From assembly GCF_001306145.1 (NCBI RefSeq), contig NZ_LGKO01000005.1, forward strand, positions 558,001 through 622,000: DNA of 64,000 nucleotides, read 5' to 3'. The notes under the pieces are model-generated. The model saw only the letters and a program-made list of their open reading frames with translations, did no database searches and was not told the origin of the DNA. The DNA is from Thermanaerothrix daxensis (GTDB lineage Bacteria; Chloroflexota; Anaerolineae; Anaerolineales; Anaerolineaceae). The stretch's first letter is position 1. Every line of letters begins with the position of its first letter. The translations under genes and the position numbers were made by a program. Positions 18,801-26,619 of this stretch are shown here, piece by piece.

Positions 18801-19290
18801 GCTCCAGGTAGGGGTCCAGGGCTGGGTTGCGGTTGTTGACCCAGAGCAGAAGCAGTTCTTCCAGCGCTTCTTCGCGATGGGTTAACTCACCACTCTGCCC
18901 TGCGAGGTACTCTTCGGGGCTGATTTGCTGATGGAAAACCGGCAGTGGTGGAAACTCGCGCACAAACTCCAACAGCGTACGATCCAGGCTCGCCTTGCCC
19001 AGACGTTCCTCCAACCACGCCAGAGCCTGTCGCAAAAGCCGGGGGTTCTTTTGCCGCCGATAAAGGGCGGCCACGAGATGCAGTATTTCATCTATCAACC
19101 CCATCGCGTTGATTTCACCAGCGCGGACCACCTTTTCAGGGTGGCGGGCAAGGTCGCGTTGGAGGTTCATTTTTTGGGCGAAACGGCGAGCGGCCTGGAA
19201 GTCTGCCAGAATGACATTTCCGTTGAAGGCAAACAGCGATTCATCAAACTGGTAGCGCTCACGCGCACGCCGGGAGATATGGAATTCCAT
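15838..19290 (-). CDS. Very large GH13-like (alpha-amylase superfamily) protein
   Basis: About 1150 residues. Residues 1-270 are a helical N-terminal part without known similarity to me. Residues about 280-720 form an amylase-type barrel: region I DMVPNH (391-396), region II PIIRFDAAMTL (Asp511), region III LLLAEAFW (Glu576) and region IV NFMNNPDERTA (634-638). Region IV has Asn-Pro-Asp where most GH13 enzymes have Asn-His-Asp, a feature shared with GlgE-like maltosyltransferases. Residues about 840-1150 are a further helical region. It could be a glucan-acting transferase; hydrolysis is not assured. ATG 19290 follows GGAGG; no signal peptide. Transcribed with the downstream-facing minus-strand cluster. 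Confidence 0.82.
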   Translation of the reverse strand: MEFHISRRARERYQFDESLFAFNGNVILADFQAARRFAQKMNLQRDLARHPEKVVRAGEINAMGLIDEILHLVAALYRRQKNPRLLRQALAWLEERLGKASLDRTLLEFVREFPPLPVFHQQISPEEYLAGQSGELTHREEALEELLLLWVNNRNPALDPYLELFDEGQLRQETAYAALIRELYQFLATQPTFGPDNQHLMDMMRAPAIAHPHSLYEQLEYIRQRWGYLLGEHLTRLLKSLDLLKEEQKSPFLGPGPTEIPTYAHLEGEPEAFSPDREWMPRLVLIAKNTYVWLDQLSKKYGRPIRHLDQIPDEELDTLAHWGISGLWLIGLWERSRASARIKQLCGNPEALASAYSLAEYRIADDLGGEAAYQNLRERAWRRGIRLASDMVPNHMGIDSHWVIEHPDWFISLDHSPFPSYTFNGPDLSSDPRVGIFLEDHYYDRTDAAVVFKRVDYATGATHYIYHGNDGTSMPWNDTAQLNYLKPEVREAVMQTILEVARKFPIIRFDAAMTLTKRHYQRLWFPEPGTGGAIPSRAEYGLTRQEFDRLMPNEFWREVVDRVAQEAPDTLLLAEAFWLMEGYFVRTLGMHRVYNSAFMNMLRNEENANYRALIKNTLEFEPEILKRYVNFMNNPDERTAVEQFGKGDKYFGVCTLMCTLPGLPMFGHGQIEGFAEKYGMEFRRAYWDETPDADLIARHERQIFPLLHRRALFAGVENFLLYDFYTPEGVVNEDVLAFSNRLGEERALVIYHNRFAETRGWIKTSVSFLEKKGGERRLTQHTLGEGLGLSQAPDTFVIYRDLVDGLEYIQSTSEIHAKGLYFELKAYQAHVFLDFREVTDDVNGTYRHLWEHLQGRGVPSVWNALQQIRWQPIWQPLREIYTPGYLGYLLHQRLTQPQQSLPWHVLSEAQHKMEGLLNGIKTLTGYQNAWAEILGNLQAHLKLVLHWPVLASKLELPTTQRLNQALKELQERLLASPERWLALLCATFFMEIGRVKGETGVEATSLDWFETWQVSQLLSESALALGLTPAQSQTLPTAVRALIAQQKWFEREAHRTPAEMVGYWLASPDIQTLIGLHTHEGVLWFHKEGFETLVALMEAAALLPLASLPTWKSTLFYERVLSVHHLSQTLLEAAEKSGFKLEAMLHHLSQ

Positions 19291-19305
19291 CAAAATAGGC
19301 CTCCG

Positions 19306-20334
19306 TCATTCGGGGTATGGAAAAGGGCTTCGGGAACGCGATGCCAGTCCGATTTCATTATAGCCTTTATTTTCAATGCGCAGTCCGAAAATCCAGCCCT
19401 CGATTGCGCTTGGGGTTTCGGCAGGTGGATTGGCGGGTAATTCGCCGCGCAGGACCATGAGCATCCCAAGCAACCCAACTAGAGCATCAAAAGCATCCTC
19501 CGCGACGGGGGAGGTACCAAACCCTGCCTGGATCGCCTCCTCGAGTTCGGGGGTGGGGTTTCCGCCTAACTCTCGCATCGCTCTTAGAAGGCGAGGTGCG
19601 TTTGCCTGGCGTGTGTGCAGAGAACGCTTTCCTTTTCGTGAGCCCGAAGGGGCGAGATGAAGATTTAATCCCAGGGGTACATAATACTCGGCCGGGTAGG
19701 TCTCTGCAATCACCGCGGTTGAAGGGCGGAGCAAATCTTGCAGGAGGCCCTGGAAGGGCCAAACCTTGACTTGTGGGAAGGTAAGATGACGAGCCGGGAT
19801 TAGCAATTCACGCCATCCCGAAAGAGCGGCTTTACCAACCTGTTGCGCGCCCAGCGTCCAGAAGAGCGGCGCGGCGGCGCGTCGGTACGGGGTGGCACGA
19901 TCGCATAAGCGCCACAGTGCTTGCGCACGGGAAAACCCAAGCCCTTGAACCAGATGCTTCAAGCGTTTGCCCCCACTACGAGCGGGGTAGAAGGGTCGTT
20001 CTAGGGCTATATCTTCCGGTTGGTCAGCGACCCTGAAGAAATCCGGCCATACTCCATCCTCGAGTTGGGCTAGAAAGTCCAAAAAGTTCTCGCAGTTAAT
20101 TTTTTGCGCATACTCAAGAGGTAGACCAATGGGAAAATCGCAGCCTATCAGTGCACTCTCCTCCTGGGTGAGTAACGCACGGATGAAATCCCAAACCTCT
20201 GCACCGGATGAGACGAGGATGGGAGCATGAATTTGATAGGCTTCCGGGGAGATACGAAGCGCCCATGCCATCCAGCGCTTGGCAGGTTGGCTGCTCCAGT
20301 CCATGTGGAACACAAGGATGGGAAGGTCTGTCAT
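19306..20334 (-). CDS. DUF429-like protein of unknown function
   Basis: About 342 residues. It has the layout of DUF429-type proteins (an RNase H-like fold is predicted for that family): an early acidic strand VFHMDWSS, IGCDFPIGLP, AETYPAEYY and EDAFDALVGLLGML, which carry conserved acidic residues that could bind metal. No function is established for such proteins. ATG 20334 overlaps the stop of the AlkZ-related gene by 4 bases, so the two are translationally coupled and may work together, possibly on nucleic acid. The following gene is the large GH13-like protein. Confidence 0.55.
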   Translation of the reverse strand: MTDLPILVFHMDWSSQPAKRWMAWALRISPEAYQIHAPILVSSGAEVWDFIRALLTQEESALIGCDFPIGLPLEYAQKINCENFLDFLAQLEDGVWPDFFRVADQPEDIALERPFYPARSGGKRLKHLVQGLGFSRAQALWRLCDRATPYRRAAAPLFWTLGAQQVGKAALSGWRELLIPARHLTFPQVKVWPFQGLLQDLLRPSTAVIAETYPAEYYVPLGLNLHLAPSGSRKGKRSLHTRQANAPRLLRAMRELGGNPTPELEEAIQAGFGTSPVAEDAFDALVGLLGMLMVLRGELPANPPAETPSAIEGWIFGLRIENKGYNEIGLASRSRSPFPYPE

Positions 20335-21212
20335 GAAGCAAACAATTCGGGGCAGGCGATCCACTCCTCATTGGAGCGATCGTGCCTTATCCCCCGCAGA
20401 AGGTGACCTTCGCGCTCAAGGTGGCGAAGTGCGCGTTGCATCTCACTCTCACGCCACCCGAAGAGGCTTATCGGGTGGGAAAGGTTGATGGCGCCTACGC
20501 TGAGGAGATAACGTCGGAGAAGGTAAGCCCGGGCTTCGTCTTCCTGGATAGTGGCCGCCTGGGAGATCAGTTCGGGGAAATGACGGTGAGTGACGTCGTA
20601 AACAAAAGCGTAACGCCAGGCTCCAACTTCTGCTGTGCCAACCGGCAGCACACGGAATTGGGTTTGCAAAGTGCTTAGGGCACGTTCGAAGCGCGAAGTG
20701 CTTTCGGGGCTGCTGAGACGAGCCGCGCGTCGCAGTGCCAGCGTATCCAGGGGGCCCTCGTTCAAGAGGGCCTCGTAGACCTGTTTGGCTTCAAGGGTTA
20801 GCAAACCATCACGGTACTGCTCAAGATAATCATGTTCGGGGTCGCCGTAATTGGGCGAGAGGGCATAGAAGTAGGGAAGGGTGTCTAACGCGATAAGGGT
20901 GTTTTTCCCCCGCAACACTCGTGCGTAATACCAGACGCGCTTGCCCAAAAGGCTATCTTTCCAATCCCAGCATATGTGACCGGGGTCGTCGTGTGCATCG
21001 GCCACCGGGCGCTCCCCTGCCGTCGCCACCCAAAGGCTGGGCATGGTAATGCCTTGTGCGGGCCAGAAGAGCACGAAGCCGCGCTGATTGACGAAGCGAA
21101 TGGCCTCATCACGCGAACGCAGCCGCAAGGCGGGATGAGAGCAATAGGTTTGCGCGCGGTAGGTGGCTAGCCGTTCAGCAGAGATGGTGAGCGTCTTGGG
21201 TTGCGAGGTCAT
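20331..21212 (-). CDS. AlkZ/YcaQ-related protein (winged-helix DNA glycosylase relative)
   Basis: About 293 residues. The segments FVNQRGFVLFWPAQGITMPS, AHDDPGHICWDWKDSLLG, KRVWYYARVLRGKNT and EALLNEGPLDTLALRRAARL resemble the group of proteins related to AlkZ/YcaQ, a glycosylase that unhooks DNA interstrand crosslinks. It lacks an obvious QxQ or QxD catalytic motif in the expected place, so glycosylase activity is uncertain. Winged-helix segments are suggested by the Arg/Leu-rich helices in the second half. ATG 21212 (behind GGAAAGAG) fits better than the in-frame upstream start. It is coupled to the DUF429-like gene. Confidence 0.6.
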   Translation of the reverse strand: MTSQPKTLTISAERLATYRAQTYCSHPALRLRSRDEAIRFVNQRGFVLFWPAQGITMPSLWVATAGERPVADAHDDPGHICWDWKDSLLGKRVWYYARVLRGKNTLIALDTLPYFYALSPNYGDPEHDYLEQYRDGLLTLEAKQVYEALLNEGPLDTLALRRAARLSSPESTSRFERALSTLQTQFRVLPVGTAEVGAWRYAFVYDVTHRHFPELISQAATIQEDEARAYLLRRYLLSVGAINLSHPISLFGWRESEMQRALRHLEREGHLLRGIRHDRSNEEWIACPELFAS

Positions 21213-21253
21213 CGGACTCTTTCCAGATCCAACTTTTGGGGTAAGTTTATTAC

Positions 21254-21259
21254 TATAAT
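21254..21259 (+). promoter_or_regulatory. -10 element (TATAAT) in the divergent intergenic region
   Basis: A perfect TATAAT inside an AT-rich stretch, 30 bases before the S51-like gene. No convincing -35 hexamer is visible, so it is a weak call. Confidence 0.4.
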
Positions 21260-21289
21260 AAATTTTAAGACCCGGGAGGCGAGGCGACA

Positions 21290-22129
21290 ATGCAAGTCAC
21301 TGTATTGGCCATGGGTGGAAGAATTACCCCGACCGATGAATGCCTCAAGGTTTTCCTCCATCTGGCAGGTGGGGATGCGGCCCGGATTCTCATTCTTCCG
21401 ACCGCGTGCCACGATGTGTTGGCAGTTCAGGAGTACGCCAGGGGGCTTGAGATGCTGGGGGTTCGCTACCCTCCAACGATACTGCCCGTGTGGGAGCGTG
21501 AGCAGGCTGAAGATCGGTCGTTGGTACGTGTACTGGCGTGTGCCAGTGCTGTGTTGATCCTTGGTGGGGATTTGAACCGTTTGCTCGCGGTGGTGCGGGG
21601 GACGCGATTACATCACGCGTTGTGGCAGGCGGGTGCCGCAGGGGTGGTCATCGGTGGAATTTCAGCCGGGGCGGCGGCGTTGGGCACATGGGTCGGTGGG
21701 TTAGAAGGGGCTTTGCGTCCATCTCGTTGGCAACCTGCCCTGGGGGTGTTGCCCCACACGGTGATTGTTCCGCACTTTCACCGGCAGGGTCGTTTAGAGG
21801 CTCTGCTACGGATTACGTCCCGCTATCCCGGCTGGCTGGGTTTGGGTGTGGATGAGGCTACGGGCGTGATTGTATGTCCCTCTGGGTTGCAAGGGGTTGG
21901 TGCTGGTCAAGTTACCCTGATAACGGTTGTAGAGCGAGATAGTGCATCCGAAGGTGACCCCTGGATCGTGCGCTTGTGCGCGGGGCAATCTCTGGCATGG
22001 AGTGCGCTTCCCTGGCTGAGGCAGAGCCAGATACGCGGTTGGGAAATGATTCGAGACGAATTTTCCGGGAGGCCGTTACCGCCCGTAGCCGGTTCCACTG
22101 ATGTAATGTTCCATCTCTTCCAGAAGTAG
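21290..22129 (+). CDS. Peptidase S51 / cyanophycinase-like protein
   Basis: A 279-residue member of the S51 group (cyanophycinase, dipeptidase E). It starts with a strand-turn VTVLAMGGRI and ILILPTACHD, has LILGGDLNRLL, then the nucleophile elbow IGGISAGAAALG with Ser125, and GLGVDEATGVIV, the order seen in cyanophycinases. Cyanophycinases break cyanophycin into beta-Asp-Arg; no cyanophycin synthetase is in this window, so the substrate is open. GGGAGGCGAGG precedes the ATG. The last 54 bases overlap the convergent CBS-domain gene. Confidence 0.8.
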   Translation: MQVTVLAMGGRITPTDECLKVFLHLAGGDAARILILPTACHDVLAVQEYARGLEMLGVRYPPTILPVWEREQAEDRSLVRVLACASAVLILGGDLNRLLAVVRGTRLHHALWQAGAAGVVIGGISAGAAALGTWVGGLEGALRPSRWQPALGVLPHTVIVPHFHRQGRLEALLRITSRYPGWLGLGVDEATGVIVCPSGLQGVGAGQVTLITVVERDSASEGDPWIVRLCAGQSLAWSALPWLRQSQIRGWEMIRDEFSGRPLPPVAGSTDVMFHLFQK

Positions 22130-22522
22130 CGCCTGGTCTGATATGACCGCCTTGACCACATCACCGATGGTCACAATGCCGATGACCTGCCCTTGCTCGA
22201 CCACCGGCAGATGGCGGATGCGCTTAGCGGTCATCAGAGCCATACATTCCTGGACACTCTGATGAGGGCCCACGCAGTAAACCTCAGAGGTCATTAGTGC
22301 TTTTACTGGGGTGCTTTCTGCTGAATGTCCCAGCAACGGGACTTTGCGGGCGTAATCACGCTCGGAAAAGATGCCCACCAGGCGCTCGCCTTCCATTACC
22401 AGCACAGCCCCAATGTCTTTCTCGGCCATCAACTTGAGGGCTTCCAGAACGGTGGTTTCCGGGCTAACCGACCACACTTCGGGTGGTTTGTTTTGGAGAA
22501 TCTGGCGCACCGTGCTAATCAT
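22076..22522 (-). CDS. CBS-domain pair protein
   Basis: A protein of about 148 residues made of two CBS domains, a fold that binds adenosyl ligands and senses energy state. The first domain is ETTVLEALKLMAEKDIGAVL then VGIFSERDYARKV; the second is QSVQECMALMTAKRIRHLPV then VIGIVTIGDVVKAVI. Stand-alone CBS pairs of this type are common and their targets are usually unknown. ATG 22522 follows GAGGAGGG. The 3' end overlaps the convergent S51-like gene. Confidence 0.92.
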   Translation of the reverse strand: MISTVRQILQNKPPEVWSVSPETTVLEALKLMAEKDIGAVLVMEGERLVGIFSERDYARKVPLLGHSAESTPVKALMTSEVYCVGPHQSVQECMALMTAKRIRHLPVVEQGQVIGIVTIGDVVKAVISDQALLLEEMEHYISGTGYGR

Positions 22523-22628
22523 GGCACCCTCCTCAGAGACAGAAATCTCACCTATTGGGTTCAAAGGCTCTAATTTGAGTATACATCAGAAAGGCCGCCC
22601 GGTATGCAAGCCGGAAGGCTCAGGTTTG

Positions 22629-23492
22629 CTAAAACAAGGGATGCCGCTGAGCAGGTTGAAAGGCGTTGCGCACCATCTCAGGGTCAAAGAATGGCCCTGG
22701 CTCGTGTGTGACCGCATATTGGTAGACTGCGGCCGTGTAAATACCGCTCAGGGTGGATTGGAGGAGGCTCAAAAAAACCAGGAGCAGGATGTAAGCCAGA
22801 ATCAACGGCACAATGAACCAACCGGGTTGGGGCAACTGAAGCCCGAGGAGAATGAGCGGGATCATTGCCAGGGTGACCAGAATCCCGGCCAGGCCGAATA
22901 TTGCGCCTAACCCCACATTCCCTGCAATTTGCTCGCCCCAGGTCTTCTTGAGTAAAGTTGCACTCCGTTTGATGGCTTCGATGGGGCCTACACCCTCGGC
23001 TGCAAGAACCGGCACCACTAGAAACGTTGCCAGATTCCAGGCCATGCCAAGCAGTGAAGTGATCCAGCGACCCAGACCGCGCTGGCGCTGGGAGGCTAGT
23101 TTGAGCAACATCCCTACTGTGGCCGCAATGATGGCATAGCCCACGATGGCTCCAAAGCGTGAAAAGGCGATTCTTAAACCATCCTGGAAAGTGGGATCAC
23201 CTCCACGTAAGCGGATCAGGGCAGCGCCTACCAGCGCCGTGTTCATGAAGAAAATGGCGATATATTGAACGAGGTAGAAGGCGAAGAGCACAATGAACCC
23301 CGTGACTTGGGCATTCCCAAAGATAAGGTTATCCGCAAATCCCGATATGATCAATGGTAAGAAGAAGGTCAGGCTAACCAGCAGGGTTAACAGGGCGGAG
23401 ATGATGGGAAAGATAAGCAGTTCTTTATCCGCATCCAGGACGCGAGCGCTGGCTTTTACCAGTTCCCATGAATTGCGCAGTTTTTCTAACAT
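22629..23492 (-). CDS. Integral membrane protein (DUF6159-like)
   Basis: A 287-residue protein with a short charged N-terminus (SWELVKASARVLDADKELLI) and about six membrane segments, then a soluble tail. The N-terminal phrase followed by FPIISAL and the IEAIKRSATLLKKTWGEQIA loop resemble the DUF6159 family of bacterial membrane proteins, whose function is unknown. GGGGAGG precedes the ATG. It lies 21 bases downstream of proC on the same strand and may share its message. Confidence 0.7.
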   Translation of the reverse strand: MLEKLRNSWELVKASARVLDADKELLIFPIISALLTLLVSLTFFLPLIISGFADNLIFGNAQVTGFIVLFAFYLVQYIAIFFMNTALVGAALIRLRGGDPTFQDGLRIAFSRFGAIVGYAIIAATVGMLLKLASQRQRGLGRWITSLLGMAWNLATFLVVPVLAAEGVGPIEAIKRSATLLKKTWGEQIAGNVGLGAIFGLAGILVTLAMIPLILLGLQLPQPGWFIVPLILAYILLLVFLSLLQSTLSGIYTAAVYQYAVTHEPGPFFDPEMVRNAFQPAQRHPLF

Positions 23493-23513
23493 GAGTGCCT
23501 CCCCAGATCAGGC

Positions 23514-24365
23514 CTATTCTTTCATTTCGCCGTTCTCGGGGGGCTGGCTATTCTTGCCTCGCCCGAGTTGTTGAGAGCGCTCGAAGGCGGCCCAAACTGC
23601 GCGGCTGATTGCCGTACGGAATCCTGCCTTCTCTAAATAGTATAGCGCAGCCGCCGACGTGCCACCGGGTGAGGTCACTTCATTTCGTAGCGAGGCGGGG
23701 TGAGCGCGACGGAGCGCGTAGTATTCCACCGAACCGCGCAGGGTTTGAACGACCAGTTGTTCGGCAATGCGGCGAGGAAAGCCTAAATGAACGCCGGCAT
23801 CAATCAGGGCTTCCATGAAGAGAAATACATAGGCCGGCCCAGTGCCGGAGAGGGCGGTGGCCATGTCCAGATAATTTTCTTCTTCTACAAATACCTCCTG
23901 TCCGAGAGCACCCAGGATCTGTCGGGCCAGTTCATGTTGAGAATCACTCACCGCTGGCGATGCGGTCCATACTGTGATACCCTGCCCAATTTGGGCGGGG
24001 GTGTTGGGCATGGCTCGGACAATAATGGGATGGTTAAGGGCACGAGAAATTTTTTGGATGGGAGCGCCGGCAACAATCGAGAGGACAAGCGCTTCGGGTC
24101 GAATTTGATCGCGCAATCCCACTAGCACGGCTTCGAGGCGTTGGGGTTTGACAGCAAGAATGACGACATCGGCATTGCGAGCAGCCTCGGCGTTGTCCGT
24201 TGTAAAGCGGATGTGATACCGTTCGATTAATTCGTTCCCGCGTTCTGGTCGTGGGCCGGCGGCAATAATCTGGGCTGGTGTGACCACATTCTGGCGAATT
24301 AGGCCTCCAATGATGGCCTCAGCCATTACTCCCGGTCCGATGATGGCGATGTGTTGCTCGTTCAT
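23514..24365 (-). CDS. proC: Pyrroline-5-carboxylate reductase
   Basis: Last step of proline synthesis: NAD(P)H-dependent reduction of pyrroline-5-carboxylate. The 283-residue protein has the Rossmann motif IAIIGPGVMAEAIIGGLI, VILAVKPQRLEAVL, the conserved VRAMPNTPAQIGQGITVW and the dimer/active-site helix SGTGPAYVFLFMEALIDAG. The C-terminal signature EVTSPGGTSAAALYYLEKAG is complete. The start follows AAAGGAGG. proB and proA are not in the window. Confidence 0.96.
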   Translation of the reverse strand: MNEQHIAIIGPGVMAEAIIGGLIRQNVVTPAQIIAAGPRPERGNELIERYHIRFTTDNAEAARNADVVILAVKPQRLEAVLVGLRDQIRPEALVLSIVAGAPIQKISRALNHPIIVRAMPNTPAQIGQGITVWTASPAVSDSQHELARQILGALGQEVFVEEENYLDMATALSGTGPAYVFLFMEALIDAGVHLGFPRRIAEQLVVQTLRGSVEYYALRRAHPASLRNEVTSPGGTSAAALYYLEKAGFRTAISRAVWAAFERSQQLGRGKNSQPPENGEMKE

Positions 24366-24395
24366 GGAATTAAATAAACCTCCTTTGGTAAGAGT

Positions 24396-25337
24396 TCAGG
24401 TGGACCAGCGGGCGAAGATGGCCGTAGGTAGAAGGCGGCCCGCACTGGTCTCAATCAAGGTAACTTCACCGGCTTCGGTGTGGCCTTTCCAGGTACTCAT
24501 CATTTCTGAAATGGCGTAGTAAAGCGTGATAGCCGAGGCCTTGACGGCGTAGGCGGTAAGAATGACAAAAACCGGCTCGGGTGCCAGAACCTCACGGCAG
24601 GCCTGCAGAAGGACCGGGAGAAGTTTGTAAAACTCCCAGACCTCACCTTTGGGTCCCCGCCCAAACTTGGGGGGGTCGAGGATCAGCCCTTCGTAATGAT
24701 GCCCACGGCGCGCTTCACGCTGCACGAATTTTAAGGCATCGTCCACGATCCAGCGAATGGGTGCCTCTTGTAAACCGCTAAGGCTTTGATTCTCCCTGGC
24801 CCAGGTAATGGCTTTGCGTGAAGCATCTACATGGGTGACGCGAGCGCCGGCTTGGGCTGCTGCCAAAGTCGCTAAACCGGTATAGCCAAACAGGTTGAGA
24901 ACATGAATGGGGCGTCCTGCTGCGCGGATGCATTCCTGAATCCAATCCCACTGGCTGGCCTGCTCGGGAAAGAGACCCACGTGGCGTGAGGTGCTTCGTT
25001 GGATCCAGCAACGCAGGTTTTTGTAGCGAACCATCCAGCGCTCGGGTATGGGTTTCGAGAGTTCCCAGGTGCCACCGCTTTCTTCGCTGAGGGGCTGGAA
25101 GCGAGCATGCGCACGGACCCAGGTTTCGGTAGGAAGAGCGGGCTTCCAGATGGCCTCGGCTTCGGGGCGAACCAGGAGATAATCTCCAAACCGTTCCAGT
25201 TTTAAGCCCTGCCCGCTGTCCAGCAGGGCGTAGTCCTCCCACTCGGGTGGGGTAATTATGTGCAGTTGCGGTGGACTCACCCAAGCCGGGGGGCGTTCTT
25301 GTGCTGGGGTAGAAGAAGGACGGGATTTCGTAGGCAT
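24396..25337 (-). CDS. Class I SAM-dependent methyltransferase (RlmI-like)
   Basis: About 313 residues. The SAM-binding core is HVLNLFGYTGLATLAAAQAG then VTHVDASRKAITWARENQ, and the catalytic region is LILDPPKFGRG, as in 23S rRNA m5C methyltransferases of the RlmI/RlmK type. The N-terminal PUA domain of RlmI is absent; instead there is a beta-rich region. The likely target is therefore a large-subunit rRNA cytosine or guanine, but this is inference. ATG 25337 was chosen because the longer open frame upstream has no family similarity and crosses the divergent promoter. Confidence 0.8.
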   Translation of the reverse strand: MPTKSRPSSTPAQERPPAWVSPPQLHIITPPEWEDYALLDSGQGLKLERFGDYLLVRPEAEAIWKPALPTETWVRAHARFQPLSEESGGTWELSKPIPERWMVRYKNLRCWIQRSTSRHVGLFPEQASQWDWIQECIRAAGRPIHVLNLFGYTGLATLAAAQAGARVTHVDASRKAITWARENQSLSGLQEAPIRWIVDDALKFVQREARRGHHYEGLILDPPKFGRGPKGEVWEFYKLLPVLLQACREVLAPEPVFVILTAYAVKASAITLYYAISEMMSTWKGHTEAGEVTLIETSAGRLLPTAIFARWST

Positions 25338-25406
25338 TCGATAATTAGAATTTAGTATACCACTACCCTGAAAGTTGAATTTGAGTGGGAGCAAGCCTGA
25401 TGCGAG

Positions 25407-25412
25407 TATAAT
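25407..25412 (+). promoter_or_regulatory. -10 element (TATAAT) before the C-S lyase gene
   Basis: A perfect TATAAT 25 bases before the chosen start codon. TTGAGT at 25381 is a possible but distant -35 (20-base spacer). Transcription from here excludes the more upstream in-frame starts of the aminotransferase gene. Confidence 0.45.
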
Positions 25413-25437
25413 GCGGGTATTCCACATTTCATCGGGA

Positions 25438-26619
25438 ATGGAAGCCATGCAAAAGCCCTTTAACTTTGAATCTTTTCCGGATCGTCGTGTCACTGAAAGC
25501 CTGAAATGGCGGGTGTATGCTGAAGAGGTCCTGCCAATGTGGGTGGCCGATATGGATTTTCTTTCACCCCCAGAGGTGATTGAGGCCTTACGGGCGCGCG
25601 TTGAGCATGGGATCTATGGGTATGGCATTGAGCCACCCTCGTTGAAACAGGCTATTACCGCATGGTTGGAGAGGCGTTATCAGTGGCGGGTCAGCGAAGA
25701 GGAGATCCTATTTGTGCCCAGTGTGGTCAGCGGCTTTAACTTGGTTGCGTTGGCGCTGAGGGCCCCGGGATCCGGACTTCTGATTCAAACTCCAGTTTAT
25801 CCCCCGTTTCTCAATGTGGCGCGTCAGGCAGGAATGAAAGATCAGCGTCTGCCTCTCTCGCGTGATGCTATGGGACGCTATTATGTGGATGGGGATTGCT
25901 TTCGGGCTGCGTTAACGCCGGAGACGCGGATGTTCTTACTTTGCAATCCTCATAACCCGGTAGGGCGGGTTTTCACCCGCGAGGAACTGTGGACGATGGC
26001 AGAAGCCTGCCTGGAACGGGATGTGGTAATTTGCTCAGATGAAATCCACTGTGATCTGACTTATTCTGGTCACGTTCACATTCCGATTGCCACATTGGAT
26101 GAAGCGATTTCCCGTAAGACGGTAACGCTAATGTCACCTAGCAAGACATTTAATGTGGCCGGGTTGAAGTTTGCTTTTGCGATTGTGCCGGATCCCACCC
26201 TGCGAAAGACGCTTAAGCAACTGGTGCACGACCTGGGAGGCGGGATGAACATCATGGGGATAGTCGCCGCCGAGGCTGCTTATACCCGAGGGGCGGGGTG
26301 GTTGCAGCATCTTTTGAAGGTGCTGGAATCCAATCGTAATTTTGTGTACGATTTTGTTCGAAATGAATTGCCCGGTGTGGAGATGCAGTTGCCCGAAGCC
26401 ACGTACCTGGCCTGGCTGGACTGCCGCCGCCTGGATCTGCAGCCAAGTCCCTATGAATTTTTCCTCACCGAGGCGCGAGTTGCATTGAATAATGGCCGTG
26501 ATTTTGGCACCGAAGGGCGGGGTTTTGTGCGTTTGAATTTCGGTTGCCCACGCTCAACGCTTGAGCAAGGCCTGATGCGAATGAAGCGGGCGTTGGAAGA
26601 ATCAAGGGTCATCTCGTGA
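25438..26619 (+). CDS. PatB/MalY-type aminotransferase, probable cystathionine beta-lyase
   Basis: A PLP enzyme of fold type I, about 393 residues. FNFESFPDRRVTESLKW and LPMWVADMDFLSPPEVIEAL are the hallmark N-terminus of the PatB/MalY group, which splits C-S bonds (cystathionine beta-lyase activity). The PLP-binding segment is SPSKTFNVAGL with the Schiff-base Lys, and LLCNPHNPVGR is the usual Asn-Pro pair. ATG 25438 or ATG 25447 could be the start; GGAAG lies between them. It overlaps the next gene by 4 bases (GTGA). Divergent from the methyltransferase gene. Confidence 0.9.
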   Translation: MEAMQKPFNFESFPDRRVTESLKWRVYAEEVLPMWVADMDFLSPPEVIEALRARVEHGIYGYGIEPPSLKQAITAWLERRYQWRVSEEEILFVPSVVSGFNLVALALRAPGSGLLIQTPVYPPFLNVARQAGMKDQRLPLSRDAMGRYYVDGDCFRAALTPETRMFLLCNPHNPVGRVFTREELWTMAEACLERDVVICSDEIHCDLTYSGHVHIPIATLDEAISRKTVTLMSPSKTFNVAGLKFAFAIVPDPTLRKTLKQLVHDLGGGMNIMGIVAAEAAYTRGAGWLQHLLKVLESNRNFVYDFVRNELPGVEMQLPEATYLAWLDCRRLDLQPSPYEFFLTEARVALNNGRDFGTEGRGFVRLNFGCPRSTLEQGLMRMKRALEESRVIS

